From the NCBI RefSeq assembly GCF_009498235.1, contig NZ_CP044205.1, forward strand, positions 2,791,389 through 2,855,388: DNA of 64,000 nt, read 5' to 3'. Each line of letters begins with the position of its first letter. Positions within the stretch are counted from its first letter, which is position 1. The notes beneath the pieces are model-generated. The model was not told the DNA's origin. It worked only from the letters and a program-made list of their open reading frames with translations, and searched no databases. Shown here in pieces: positions 27,279 through 35,824 of the stretch. This stretch comes from Candidatus Methylospira mobilis. Lineage in GTDB: Bacteria; Pseudomonadota; Gammaproteobacteria; Methylococcales; Methylococcaceae. A program made the translations under genes and the position numbers.

Positions 27279-28634
27279 CTAACGATTAATGGCTTGCCAC
27301 AGCGGCATGCCTGCTATGAAAAGAGACAAGGCGTGCGCCTCCTCGTCGGTGAGCGGAATGCGCGGCATATTCACCATATTGCCGGTCACCAGCGCTCCCT
27401 TCAGAAAAGCTTCTATTTCCAGCGCATCGCGATTACCCGCGAACATCTTTCCCAAAGGCCGGATACCGCTGCTGCCGAGCGCATGGCAATTCGAGCAATA
27501 CACCAGCGCCAGCGTCTGTCCCGCTTCCAGTTGATTTCCTGCGGAGATCCGGCGCAGATTTTGCGGTATGAAGGGGTGAGAATTCAGCAAACCGCGCTGC
27601 TCGAGCGCGGGCAATTCCGACTTGATGCCCAAGCCCGGCACATCGCGCGCGATAATCTGGTTCGAGTAGATAAATTGCCCGGCTATATACGGCTTGCGCA
27701 TGGACTCGCGCGCCCGCTCTTCCGGCCAGATGCCGAAAACCAGCAGACTGACCAGCATCACCGCTGAAAACCGTCTGGAGAGCAACGACGGTTGCGCCAG
27801 TATCGCGATGAAATAAATCACGATGACCGCCAGCACCGCCCACATCGTCGGCACGAAATAGCCGGGCAGCCGCGTTTTCAACAACAGCGAAGCGCTTTCC
27901 GGCACGGTGGACAAACCCCACTGGAAAAATGCCGAACCCAGTATCGCGGCAGATATCCCGAGCTTGGCCAGCGTACGCGCCATTTCCATGCGGAAAGGCG
28001 GCTCTTCGATACGGGATGCTATCAATTCGCCCGCCAGCGCCGCCGCCATCAGCATGAAGCAGGTGCGGCTAAGTATCTGGGCAAACGTATAGGGTCCGTA
28101 AAAGCCGGTCAGGGTGCCTCCTTCGACAAACCAGCGCTCCTGTCCCGGCCACAACATGAACGACAATATGCCGACGATCACCAGCATCGTCGCCCACGAG
28201 GCGCCGCCGAACAGCCAGGCAATTCCAAGATAGCTGCGCGAGTCGATACGCCCGGCCAGATAGACCAGCAGATAAATTCCTATCACTTCAATGACGAAAA
28301 ATACCCATTCAGTCGCCCACAGCCAGACAAAGCTGTGGATCAGCGCGGACAAACCGCGCGGGCTGGCGACCGTCGCGGAAAACCAGATCCCCGGGCCGGT
28401 GATGGAACCCAGCACATAGGAAAAAACCAGCAAAAAGACGCCATAGCTGCGCACATATTCCAGTAACTCGGGGCGATTGCGGCGCACAGCGACCGTGGCG
28501 AGCCAGGTCGACACCAGCGCCGCCCCGACGGAAACATGCGAAGCCAGCATATGGATCACGGCAATGACGCCAAGCACCCAGCCGCTGCCGAGCACGGGCT
28601 CATACCATGTGGGATACAGTCCTGGCATATTCAT
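27279..28634 (-). CDS. Cytochrome bd subunit I-like protein fused to a haem-c domain
   Basis: 451 aa. The N-terminal part is CydA-like with about eight to nine helices. His 28 and His 33 are in the first helix (VIAVIHMLASHVSVG), and two Glu lie in one helix (ATEWVFFVIEV, about residues 109 and 116), echoing the E99/E107 pair of CydA. The C-terminal domain is a monohaem cytochrome c (CSNCH at about 380-384, likely Met ligand in NMPRIPLTDEE). No GRQPW quinol motif was seen, so cytochrome c rather than quinol may be the electron partner. It is the first gene of an operon with a second CydA-like protein, a dihaem cytochrome and two diiron proteins. Confidence 0.8.
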   Translation of the reverse strand: MNMPGLYPTWYEPVLGSGWVLGVIAVIHMLASHVSVGAALVSTWLATVAVRRNRPELLEYVRSYGVFLLVFSYVLGSITGPGIWFSATVASPRGLSALIHSFVWLWATEWVFFVIEVIGIYLLVYLAGRIDSRSYLGIAWLFGGASWATMLVIVGILSFMLWPGQERWFVEGGTLTGFYGPYTFAQILSRTCFMLMAAALAGELIASRIEEPPFRMEMARTLAKLGISAAILGSAFFQWGLSTVPESASLLLKTRLPGYFVPTMWAVLAVIVIYFIAILAQPSLLSRRFSAVMLVSLLVFGIWPEERARESMRKPYIAGQFIYSNQIIARDVPGLGIKSELPALEQRGLLNSHPFIPQNLRRISAGNQLEAGQTLALVYCSNCHALGSSGIRPLGKMFAGNRDALEIEAFLKGALVTGNMVNMPRIPLTDEEAHALSLFIAGMPLWQAINR

Positions 28635-29026
28635 AAATCATTATCTCCGTAGCGAATTCGTACGTTGAGCATAAGCATGAGCTGTGCCATCGACTCGTAA
28701 CGCTATTAATTAATTGGTTTGCAATTAGTTAATCGAGCAACACGGATATTTATCCCAGGAAATTGAAATAGCAAATTGTATATTTTCTTTACACCGATAC
28801 AGTTTTCAGGAAAAAAAGCCAACATACAAACAAATTTACCTTTCATATACACTAACTTATAAACAACACAAACAATGGCACGTATCGTGCTTATACTGAC
28901 AAGATAGCCCGACAAAAACAACAAGGGCTCTCTATTAAATACCCATAAATACCTATCCGGTTTAAATTGGATAGCGGTATTAGGTTTCTCAACTATCATC
29001 AATACTATGCGTTAGGAGTAGCAACA
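28635..29026. other. Divergent intergenic region between the bd-like operon and hppA
   Basis: 392 bp, AT-rich, with no gene supported. It must hold the promoters of both divergent units. Candidate AT-rich boxes are present (e.g. around 28780 and 28840), but none is a clean match. Confidence 0.5.
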
Positions 29027-31105
29027 ATGAAGGCGAGTATATTAATTCAGACTGCGTTGGCATCCGGTTCGCTGGGTCTCATTTACGCCCTGTTGACAGC
29101 CATCCGGATATCGCGCGCAAGCGAAGGAAATGAAAAAATGCAGGCGCTCGCGGCAGCGATACGCGCAGGCGTCAATGCGTTTATAAAGCGCGAATATCTG
29201 GCGATATTCGTTGCCGCCACGTTGATTTATCTTTTGCTGCTGACTTATATCGGACTATGGTCCGCCATTGGTTTCGTCATAGGCGTCACCAGCGCCGCGC
29301 TGACTGCCTTTCTTGGCGCGATTATCAGCGTCAGAGCCAACGTCCGCACTGCGGACGCCGCGCAACAAGGAATAAAACAGGCGGCAGCGACCGCATTTCG
29401 CGGCAGCTTCGCCACCGGTGCGCTGGTCGCAAGCTTCAGCCTGCTTAGCGTCACGCTGTCCTTTCTGGCAGTCAAATCCCTTGCCCCGCTGAGCTCGCTG
29501 GCCCCGGAAGAAGAAATCTTTCGCACCCTGGTCGGATTAATATTCGGCGGTTCCACCGTTAGCGTATTTGCGCGCATTGTCGGCGGCATCTATGCCAAAT
29601 CAGCCGATGTCGGAGCCGATCTGGTTTCCAAAGTCGAAAGTTACGTACCGGAGAACGACGCACGAAACGCCGCCGTGATAGCGGACAGCGTCGGCGATCA
29701 TATCGTCGACAACGCCGGGTTAAGTGCGGACCTGTACGAAACCGGCACAATCGCGCTGGTTGCGGCGATGCTGATAGCAGGCACGTCATTCGGAACCGAA
29801 AGCCCATGGGTAGAGTTCCCGCTACTGATAGGCAGCATAGGCGTCATCAGCACGCTGTTTGCAGCTGCCTGCACTCGCCTTGCCGGCAAACGGCAGCGCA
29901 TTATCGCGGCGCTCTATCGCGGCGCGCTGCTGGCTTCGCTGGTCTCGGCCGGCGCGCTGTTTCCGGCCAGCGACTGGTTTTCTGGCCTGTCGCTGATACA
30001 ACCGGCATTGTCGGCACCCACCATAACTGCAATCGGTTCGATAGGTTTAACCTTGACCTGGCTCATTATCGGAATTACCGAATACTACACATCGAAAGGC
30101 TTCGCACCGGTAAAAAGCATAGCCGCAGCCTCGGAAAGCGGTCACGCGACCAATATCATTACCGGGTTATCGGTCAGTATGAAATCGACGGCGTTGCCTG
30201 TTGTCGCGGTCATTGCCGCTATTAGCGGCGCGTATTTTCTGGGCGGCGGATTCAGCGCCAGTACCGGCACAGGTCTGTTCGCAGTCGCGCTAGCACTGGT
30301 TGCAATGACCTCCCAGGGAGGCGTGATTGCCGCAATCGGCGCCTACGGCCCGATAGCGGACAACGCCGCAAGCATCAGCGAAATTGCAGGGCTGTCCGAA
30401 GAAACCCGCAACATTACACAATCGCTGGACGCCGCCGGCAAAACCACCAAAGCGATTACCAAGGGCTACGCCATCTGCGCTGCGGGATTGGCGGCACTGT
30501 TGCTATTCAGCGAGTATGCGCATGCATTTTCTACGCGCACGTTCGATCTGGTGAATCCGGCTGTGCTTTTGGGCCTGTTTATAGGCGGATTGTTGCCTTA
30601 TTGGTTCGGATCGCTGCTGCTCACTGCCGTAGCGCGCACCTCCGGACGAATAGTCGAAGAAACCCTGGCTCAATTTCGCGATATTCCCGGCATATGGGAT
30701 GGCAGTACTCCCCCAAACTATGGGCGCTGCGTCTCCATTGCCACTCGCAGCGCCATTTTGCTGACTTTGGCCCCTATCCTGCTGCTGATCGCCACACCGG
30801 TAGCCGTCGGCGCACTGGCCGGACGCGAAGCGCTCGGCGGCCTGTTGATAGGCACGCTGGTCACAGGATTGCTGCAAGCCATAGCACTGACCAGCGGCGG
30901 CGGCGCATGGGATAACGCCAAGCAATACATCGAAGGCGGTATGTACGGCGGCAAGCGTTCGCTCTCGCATATCGCCGCTGTTACCGGCGACACGGTTGGC
31001 GACCCCTGCAAGGATACCGTAGGCCCGGCCATCGCGCCCATCATCAAAATCGTGGCGGTAGTCGCGTTGCTGACGCTGATATGGGTACCCACCCAAATCG
31101 CCTAA
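29027..31105 (+). CDS. hppA: Membrane-bound proton-translocating pyrophosphatase
   Basis: 692 aa from MKASILIQ; TAGGAGT lies upstream, so this start is preferred over one 60 bp earlier. It hydrolyses PPi and pumps H+ with about 16 helices. The PPi/Mg site ADVGADLVSKVES is intact; the next acidic segment reads DSVGDHIVDNAGLSADLYE rather than the usual DNVGDNVGDCAGMAADLFE. GPIADNAASISEIAGL and DAAGKTTKAITKGYA follow; Lys in GKTTKA marks the K+-independent branch. The C-terminal second acidic motif (GDTVGDPCKDTVGPA) is present. It is a single gene with its own terminator. Confidence 0.96.
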   Translation: MKASILIQTALASGSLGLIYALLTAIRISRASEGNEKMQALAAAIRAGVNAFIKREYLAIFVAATLIYLLLLTYIGLWSAIGFVIGVTSAALTAFLGAIISVRANVRTADAAQQGIKQAAATAFRGSFATGALVASFSLLSVTLSFLAVKSLAPLSSLAPEEEIFRTLVGLIFGGSTVSVFARIVGGIYAKSADVGADLVSKVESYVPENDARNAAVIADSVGDHIVDNAGLSADLYETGTIALVAAMLIAGTSFGTESPWVEFPLLIGSIGVISTLFAAACTRLAGKRQRIIAALYRGALLASLVSAGALFPASDWFSGLSLIQPALSAPTITAIGSIGLTLTWLIIGITEYYTSKGFAPVKSIAAASESGHATNIITGLSVSMKSTALPVVAVIAAISGAYFLGGGFSASTGTGLFAVALALVAMTSQGGVIAAIGAYGPIADNAASISEIAGLSEETRNITQSLDAAGKTTKAITKGYAICAAGLAALLLFSEYAHAFSTRTFDLVNPAVLLGLFIGGLLPYWFGSLLLTAVARTSGRIVEETLAQFRDIPGIWDGSTPPNYGRCVSIATRSAILLTLAPILLLIATPVAVGALAGREALGGLLIGTLVTGLLQAIALTSGGGAWDNAKQYIEGGMYGGKRSLSHIAAVTGDTVGDPCKDTVGPAIAPIIKIVAVVALLTLIWVPTQIA

Positions 31106-31127
31106 AACGAGCGATGGTATAGTTACA

Positions 31128-31160
31128 AACCGGCGGCGTCAGCGATGTCGCCGGTTTTTT
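31128..31160 (+). terminator. Rho-independent terminator after hppA
   Basis: Hairpin AACCGGCG..CGCCGGTT followed by a T run, about 25 bp after the hppA stop. Confidence 0.9.
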
Positions 31161-31237
31161 AATCAACATAGAAAAGGCGGCCTGTATGCAGTATAGCTAA
31201 ATACGGGGAACCACCTCATACTCGAACCGAAAGCCGT

Positions 31238-33049
31238 ATGAATGAAGAATCTCCGTTGCTATCGAAATACGCGGCAATAAAAACCCGGCTGCTGGAACTC
31301 ACCTCAGCCTGTAGCGGATTCGACGCCAACAATAATGAACTCTACGCATCGTTGCAGGAAAAGCTGTCAAACGAGCACTTCAACCTCGCCGTGGTCGGAC
31401 AGTTCAAACGCGGCAAAACCAGTCTGGTCAATGCACTATTGGGTGAAGCGCTGCTTCCGTCGGGCGTAATACCGTTGACCTCGACAGTTACCGTAATCTC
31501 ATATGCCGAGCTGCCGCAATTCAGCATACGGCTGCGCGACGGCTGCGTCCGGGAAATCGACAGTAGCGATCTTGGCGTTTATGTAACCGGCGCGAACGCG
31601 ACGGACCAGGATGTAAGAGAAGTCCATGCGCGTCTACCTGCGGCGTTTTTGAAAAATGGGATACGGCTGCTGGATACGCCGGGAGTCGGTTCGGTTTATC
31701 AAGCCAATACCGATACCGCCTACGCTGCCTTGCCGCAATGCGACGCGATATTGTTTCTGCTGTCCGTGGATCAGCCGCTAAGTCAGGCGGAACTGGATTT
31801 TTTGCGGGACGTACGCCAATATGCCGAACGAATCTTTTTCATACTCAACAAAATCGATTATCTTTCCGGCGACGATCTGCAACAGGCGCTGCATTTCACG
31901 CGCACGACGCTGGAACATGCTTTCGGCCATGCCGTACAAATCTTTCCGCTTTCATCCACGCAGGCGCTGAAAGCAGCACAGGACGATTTACCCGAGTTAC
32001 TGAAAACCAGCCGCCTCCCTGAATTAACCGCCGTGCTGGAAAATTTTCTGGAATCCGAAAAAGGCAAGGTACTCTTGCATGGCGCCGTACGCCGTTTGCT
32101 GACTCCAATTCAGCAACGCAGTTTCGAACTGCAATTGGCATTGAAATCGCTGGGGCTGCCGCTCAAGGAACTGGACGATAAAATCCGGCGTTTCCACGAA
32201 CAACAAATACGCATAGAACGTGAAAAACAAGTGATCGAGCAGCATTTCCGCAGCGAGAGCGAGCGCGCGGTTGTCAACTTGCTGGACAAAACCCTCAAGC
32301 AGTTCAAACAGACGCTGACGCTCGATTTGAACATCGACTTCGATAAATTTGTGCAGCAGCACGAAACCTTGACGCCGAAAGCGCTCACGCAGGAAATGGA
32401 CAACTGGATACAACAACAGGTTGGCAGGGCATTCGTCGACTGGCAGCAAGGTATGGCTGTCACCCTTTATTCGGAACTGGAATCACGCGAACAACATTTC
32501 CGTGCACATATCGACGCATTGCTGCAGGAATTACGCGACTACTCATCCAGACTTTTCGATGTGCGCCCCGAAAACATACGCGCAGTAGCAAACGGCAGCG
32601 CAGCCATTGAAACGTTTGCAAACGAGACCGATGAACCGGTCGGCCTGGAGTTACTGCTGGAAGCGATAGCGGTCGATTGGCGTAACGATAACGTGGACAC
32701 GCGCCTGGGCCGTATCAAGGCCGCCATCGTCCGCATCAGTAAAACCTGGGTGATAGAACGGCACAGAAACCGGTTGATGGAAATCATCGAAATGCACGCA
32801 GGACGCGCGCGCTACGCTATTCTCAATCGGCTGGACAACGCGCAAAGCGCATTTTGCACTGAAATCACCCGCCATCTCGAACAGGCGTCAGCCGGTATAG
32901 TGCACGTACTGAAACAAAGCCGTAAAACACGCGAGCAGGATGCGCGGGCCTTGCAGCAACAGCAACGCCTGCAGGAAAACCGGCTCGAGCAGGCGCTACG
33001 CCTGAAAGAAGAGCTGCAGCAGCTGACGATCGAAATAAACGCTTTATGA
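31238..33049 (+). CDS. Dynamin-like GTPase
   Basis: 603 aa. The GTPase domain has G1 GQFKRGKTS (residues 54-62), G2 Thr in VIPLTSTVTV, G3 DTPGVGS and G4 NKID. It is followed by long helical, Glu/Gln/Arg-rich segments that resemble the stalk/coiled-coil of bacterial dynamin-like proteins (e.g. EKQVIEQHFRSESERAV and a C-terminal coiled coil from about 560). Such proteins remodel or bind membranes, and some act in phage defence. It is a single gene; the IS3 relic begins 30 bp downstream. Confidence 0.88.
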   Translation: MNEESPLLSKYAAIKTRLLELTSACSGFDANNNELYASLQEKLSNEHFNLAVVGQFKRGKTSLVNALLGEALLPSGVIPLTSTVTVISYAELPQFSIRLRDGCVREIDSSDLGVYVTGANATDQDVREVHARLPAAFLKNGIRLLDTPGVGSVYQANTDTAYAALPQCDAILFLLSVDQPLSQAELDFLRDVRQYAERIFFILNKIDYLSGDDLQQALHFTRTTLEHAFGHAVQIFPLSSTQALKAAQDDLPELLKTSRLPELTAVLENFLESEKGKVLLHGAVRRLLTPIQQRSFELQLALKSLGLPLKELDDKIRRFHEQQIRIEREKQVIEQHFRSESERAVVNLLDKTLKQFKQTLTLDLNIDFDKFVQQHETLTPKALTQEMDNWIQQQVGRAFVDWQQGMAVTLYSELESREQHFRAHIDALLQELRDYSSRLFDVRPENIRAVANGSAAIETFANETDEPVGLELLLEAIAVDWRNDNVDTRLGRIKAAIVRISKTWVIERHRNRLMEIIEMHAGRARYAILNRLDNAQSAFCTEITRHLEQASAGIVHVLKQSRKTREQDARALQQQQRLQENRLEQALRLKEELQQLTIEINAL

Positions 33050-33133
33050 AATTGGCCGTATTAAGTAATCACTGTAGGTTGATCTTGCCCAAACTTCACA
33101 GACACTCAGCTAAGAGAGTAATCTCCCAACCTG

Positions 33134-33451
33134 ATGAGTCTCATGAAAACTACAGAGCAAGAAACGAATCACCCCAAACTCAAGCGCAACAAGTATTCGC
33201 CACAGTTCAAAGAGCAGGCGCTAGAGCGGGCAAAACGCGATGGCGTCCCTAAGACAGCCAGGGACCTCGGTATTGCTGCAGCCATGCTCTACAACTGGCA
33301 AACCAAAAGCCGTCAAACAGGCCAACCTTTTGAAGATCAGAAGCTTCAGCAGGCCGAATTAGCCAGGCTGAAACGGGAGGTTGGCCGTCTGGAAGACGAG
33401 GTATCTTTTCTAAAAAAAGCGGCGGCGTACTTCGCCAAACAACCGAGGTAA
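33134..33451 (+). CDS. IS3-family transposase orfA
   Basis: 105 aa, with a helix-turn-helix (YSPQFKEQALERAKRDG, ARDLGIAAAMLYNWQTK) and a C-terminal leucine zipper (RLKREVGRLEDEVSFLKKAA). It binds the element's ends. The likely true start is the second ATG (MKTTEQETN). It is intact, but the partner orfB is broken. Confidence 0.93.
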   Translation: MSLMKTTEQETNHPKLKRNKYSPQFKEQALERAKRDGVPKTARDLGIAAAMLYNWQTKSRQTGQPFEDQKLQQAELARLKREVGRLEDEVSFLKKAAAYFAKQPR

Positions 33452-33460
33452 AGCACGCCA

Positions 33461-34330
33461 TGATTCAATCGCTTGAAGCTGAATTCGCCGTCGCCTTGAT
33501 GTGCCGCCTTTTGTCAGTCTCTCGTAGGGCTATTATCAATGGAGAAAGCGCCCACCTTCGCTGCCGCTGCGTCAGCAAGCGCGTAAAGACCTGGCTAACG
33601 AGGTTAAGCGTGTTTTCGACGCTGAAAAAGGGCGAGCAGGTTCGACCAGGATCGCTAAGCGTCTTAATGATGAAGGGTATCGCACCAGTCGTAATACGGT
33701 GGCCGGCATCATGAAATCCCGGGGCTGGCGTGCGAAAGCAGCACGGAAATACAAGGCCACGACCCACAGCAATCATAACTTGCCGGTAGCGCCCAACCGG
33801 TTGGAACAGGATTTTGAAGCGCCGGTGAAAAATCAAAAATGGGTGTCGGATATAACCTGTATCTGGACTGACGCAGGCTGGCTTTATTTGGCGGTTGTGC
33901 TTGAATTATTTTCGCGTAAAGTTCTGGGGGCTGGGCCATCGCTGAACATATGACCGCTACACAGGTCTGTGATGCGCTGACGATGGCGTTGTGGCGGCGG
34001 CATTGACCGAAAGGGGTTATCGTCCATTCGGATCAAGGTAGTCAGTATTGTTCAAATGCCTATCAGGCTTTGCTGGCCAAACACCAACTGATTTGCAGCA
34101 TGAGCAAGAAAGGTGATTGCTACGATAATGCCGCCATGGAAAGTTGGAATCACGGCTTTAAAGTCGAGGCGATCCACGCAGAGCGATTCCCGACCAGGAA
34201 CGATGCCAAACAACACGTCTTCGATTACATCGAAGCGTATTACAATAGGAAACGGCTTCATTCGAAACTGGGCTATTTGTCCACTGAGGCCTTTGAGCTT
34301 AAAAATGTCGCTTGGCAATGTGTCTGCTGA
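33461..34330 (+). pseudogene. IS3-family transposase orfB, frameshifted
   Basis: Pieces of one integrase-type (DDE) transposase lie in different frames. MIQSLEAEFAVALMCRLLSV is at the start; the GYRTSRNTVAGIMKSRGW part and KWVSDITCIWTDAGWLYLAV (first Asp) follow in other frames, then VHSDQGSQY and GDCYDNAAMESW near 34070-34140, and KRLHSKLGYLSTEAFE at the end. At least three frame changes (near 33530, 33700 and 33940) break it. Confidence 0.88.
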
Positions 34331-34448
34331 AACTGGGCAGGATCATTATTCCAAGCCGAGAGGATTATGGAGACCGGAAACCATCTTAAAAACGGGGCGT
34401 ACTCCGAAAAGCCTTATGAGTAGGAAAATATTTGAAGGATATGTTTTT

Positions 34449-35618
34449 ATGACAAACAATAATTCGTTACCTCCGGGCAGCTATCAGAATAGTTGCACTG
34501 ATATTTGTATCGAAAATCCAGGACCAGCGACCATTATTACAGCTAATTGCAAAACAATAAATGGAGACACAAATGTATCCAGTGTATACTATTCATATCT
34601 CCAAAGTCTTAATATAGCCGATATAGCAAATGTTAATGGAAAATTAATTATTCAAATGGCATGGAGCCATATACCTCAATCAAATTTAAATGTAAACTCC
34701 GCATTACTACAGAGTGCCAAGTCACTTCTTCAAGGTATTTATACTTATATCGGTTATGCCATTGGCGGTGCGGCAGGCACTGATTATTTGCCTATATCCT
34801 ATAACATATCTACGAGCAACCCTGACACAGTGAGTCAAACACAATATTTGATTCACGCAAGTAATAACACTTATGTAAATTGGATAAATCCATCTCTGGC
34901 ATGGGCCAGCACACCAAATTACGGTGAACTTAAACAGTACGCCGGAACAGTGGCGCAAGGTACTGCAAGTTCCACCGCACAATGCTGGACAGATTGCAGC
35001 GGATTTATTACCGCCATTTTTGCCTATATTAACCAGCAACTCAATATTCAGACCGTATTCCAGAACTGGAAACTAAACTCGTCAATTCCAGAGGCGGGTT
35101 GTTTTGATCCTACTTCTGGCTGTAACAACCCAAATCCGGAAAATTACTATAGTCTGATTACTCAACCGGGGTCATCTAATCCTCCTAATCAATTTCAATC
35201 CATCGCATTATCAGACCTTCAGCCGGGGGATTTAATCGTATATGCAAGCGGAACCGAGAGCGCAGGCGACACCGGACATATCATGCTGGTGGCTGCTGTG
35301 TTAGTGATGACTGCTGGCATGGTATACACTTTACCTGATAATTCAGCTCACACTGCCGGTGAAAATGGCGGTACATTGGTGGTTGTCATCGATGAAACAC
35401 AAGATCCGCACTCATGCGATTCTCGTGGTACTAAACCAACTCAAACATCCACTAATTCAAACGGAATTACAGGTCTAGGAATAGGCGCAGGAATGGGAAT
35501 CATAGAACTCTACGAATCCGATGCTGCTATTCAGTTTTGTTGGAGCGTTGGCGCTAACCCGCAGTCAGCAACCTACCCAACAAGTGCGGTAGTATTAGGT
35601 CGTGCCGCCGCCGCGTAG
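34449..35618 (+). CDS. CVNH (cyanovirin-like) plus NlpC/P60-like protein
   Basis: 389 aa from ATG 34449 with GAAGGAT nine bases upstream; the longer open frame from 34113 only reads through IS3. The N-terminal about 100 residues look like a cyanovirin-N homology domain: LPPGSYQNSCTDICIEN, IITANCKTINGDTNVSS, with the two Cys of a CVNH repeat, then NVNGKLII. The second part has an NlpC/P60-like catalytic Cys in CWTDCSGFITAIFAYI, then LQPGDLIVYASG and a His in GDTGHIMLVA. No signal peptide was seen. It would pair a glycan lectin with a peptidase or amidase. The gene is strikingly AT-rich next to its neighbours and lies between IS3 and IS66, so it was probably acquired. Confidence 0.65.
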   Translation: MTNNNSLPPGSYQNSCTDICIENPGPATIITANCKTINGDTNVSSVYYSYLQSLNIADIANVNGKLIIQMAWSHIPQSNLNVNSALLQSAKSLLQGIYTYIGYAIGGAAGTDYLPISYNISTSNPDTVSQTQYLIHASNNTYVNWINPSLAWASTPNYGELKQYAGTVAQGTASSTAQCWTDCSGFITAIFAYINQQLNIQTVFQNWKLNSSIPEAGCFDPTSGCNNPNPENYYSLITQPGSSNPPNQFQSIALSDLQPGDLIVYASGTESAGDTGHIMLVAAVLVMTAGMVYTLPDNSAHTAGENGGTLVVVIDETQDPHSCDSRGTKPTQTSTNSNGITGLGIGAGMGIIELYESDAAIQFCWSVGANPQSATYPTSAVVLGRAAAA

Positions 35619-35791
35619 CGCGCACGACTTTCCTGATTAGCGCTGAAGTTAACGAACAGTAGGGGACACCATTTTTCGCGAAACCTGCCGGGACATCCAA
35701 GTTTCCGGCAGGGCTTAGCATGCTTTATTTTCTGTTTCGTGAGTTGACCTCCAGAAGCGCGCGCCGCTGTTGCCGGCGCGTCGGAACTACC
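35619..35791. other. Flank between the CVNH gene and IS66
   Basis: No gene. It contains copy 2 of the short repeat and a GC-rich inverted stretch next to the IS66 left end. Confidence 0.5.
35669..35701. repeat. Short dispersed repeat, copy 2
   Basis: CCATTTTTCGCGAAACCTG followed by GGACATCC, shared with 2552-2584. Its place beside IS elements suggests a mobile-element end fragment. Confidence 0.5.
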
Positions 35792-35824
35792 GTAAGCGCG
35801 TAACGCCACCATCTATTCCTGCGC

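Larger units (their letters stand above)
33080..34345 (+). mobile_element. IS3-family insertion sequence, decayed
   Basis: The ends TGATCTTGCCCA (from 33080) and the inverted TGATCCTGCCCA (ending 34345) form imperfect terminal repeats with the TG..CA edges of IS3. Inside are an intact orfA and a frameshifted orfB. No clear 3-4 bp target duplication was seen, so boundaries are approximate by a few bases. Confidence 0.8.

Noticed and set aside
34113..34448. Longer N-terminus for the CVNH protein
   Set aside because: It reads through the end of the IS3 element in another frame; the ATG at 34449 has its own ribosome binding site.
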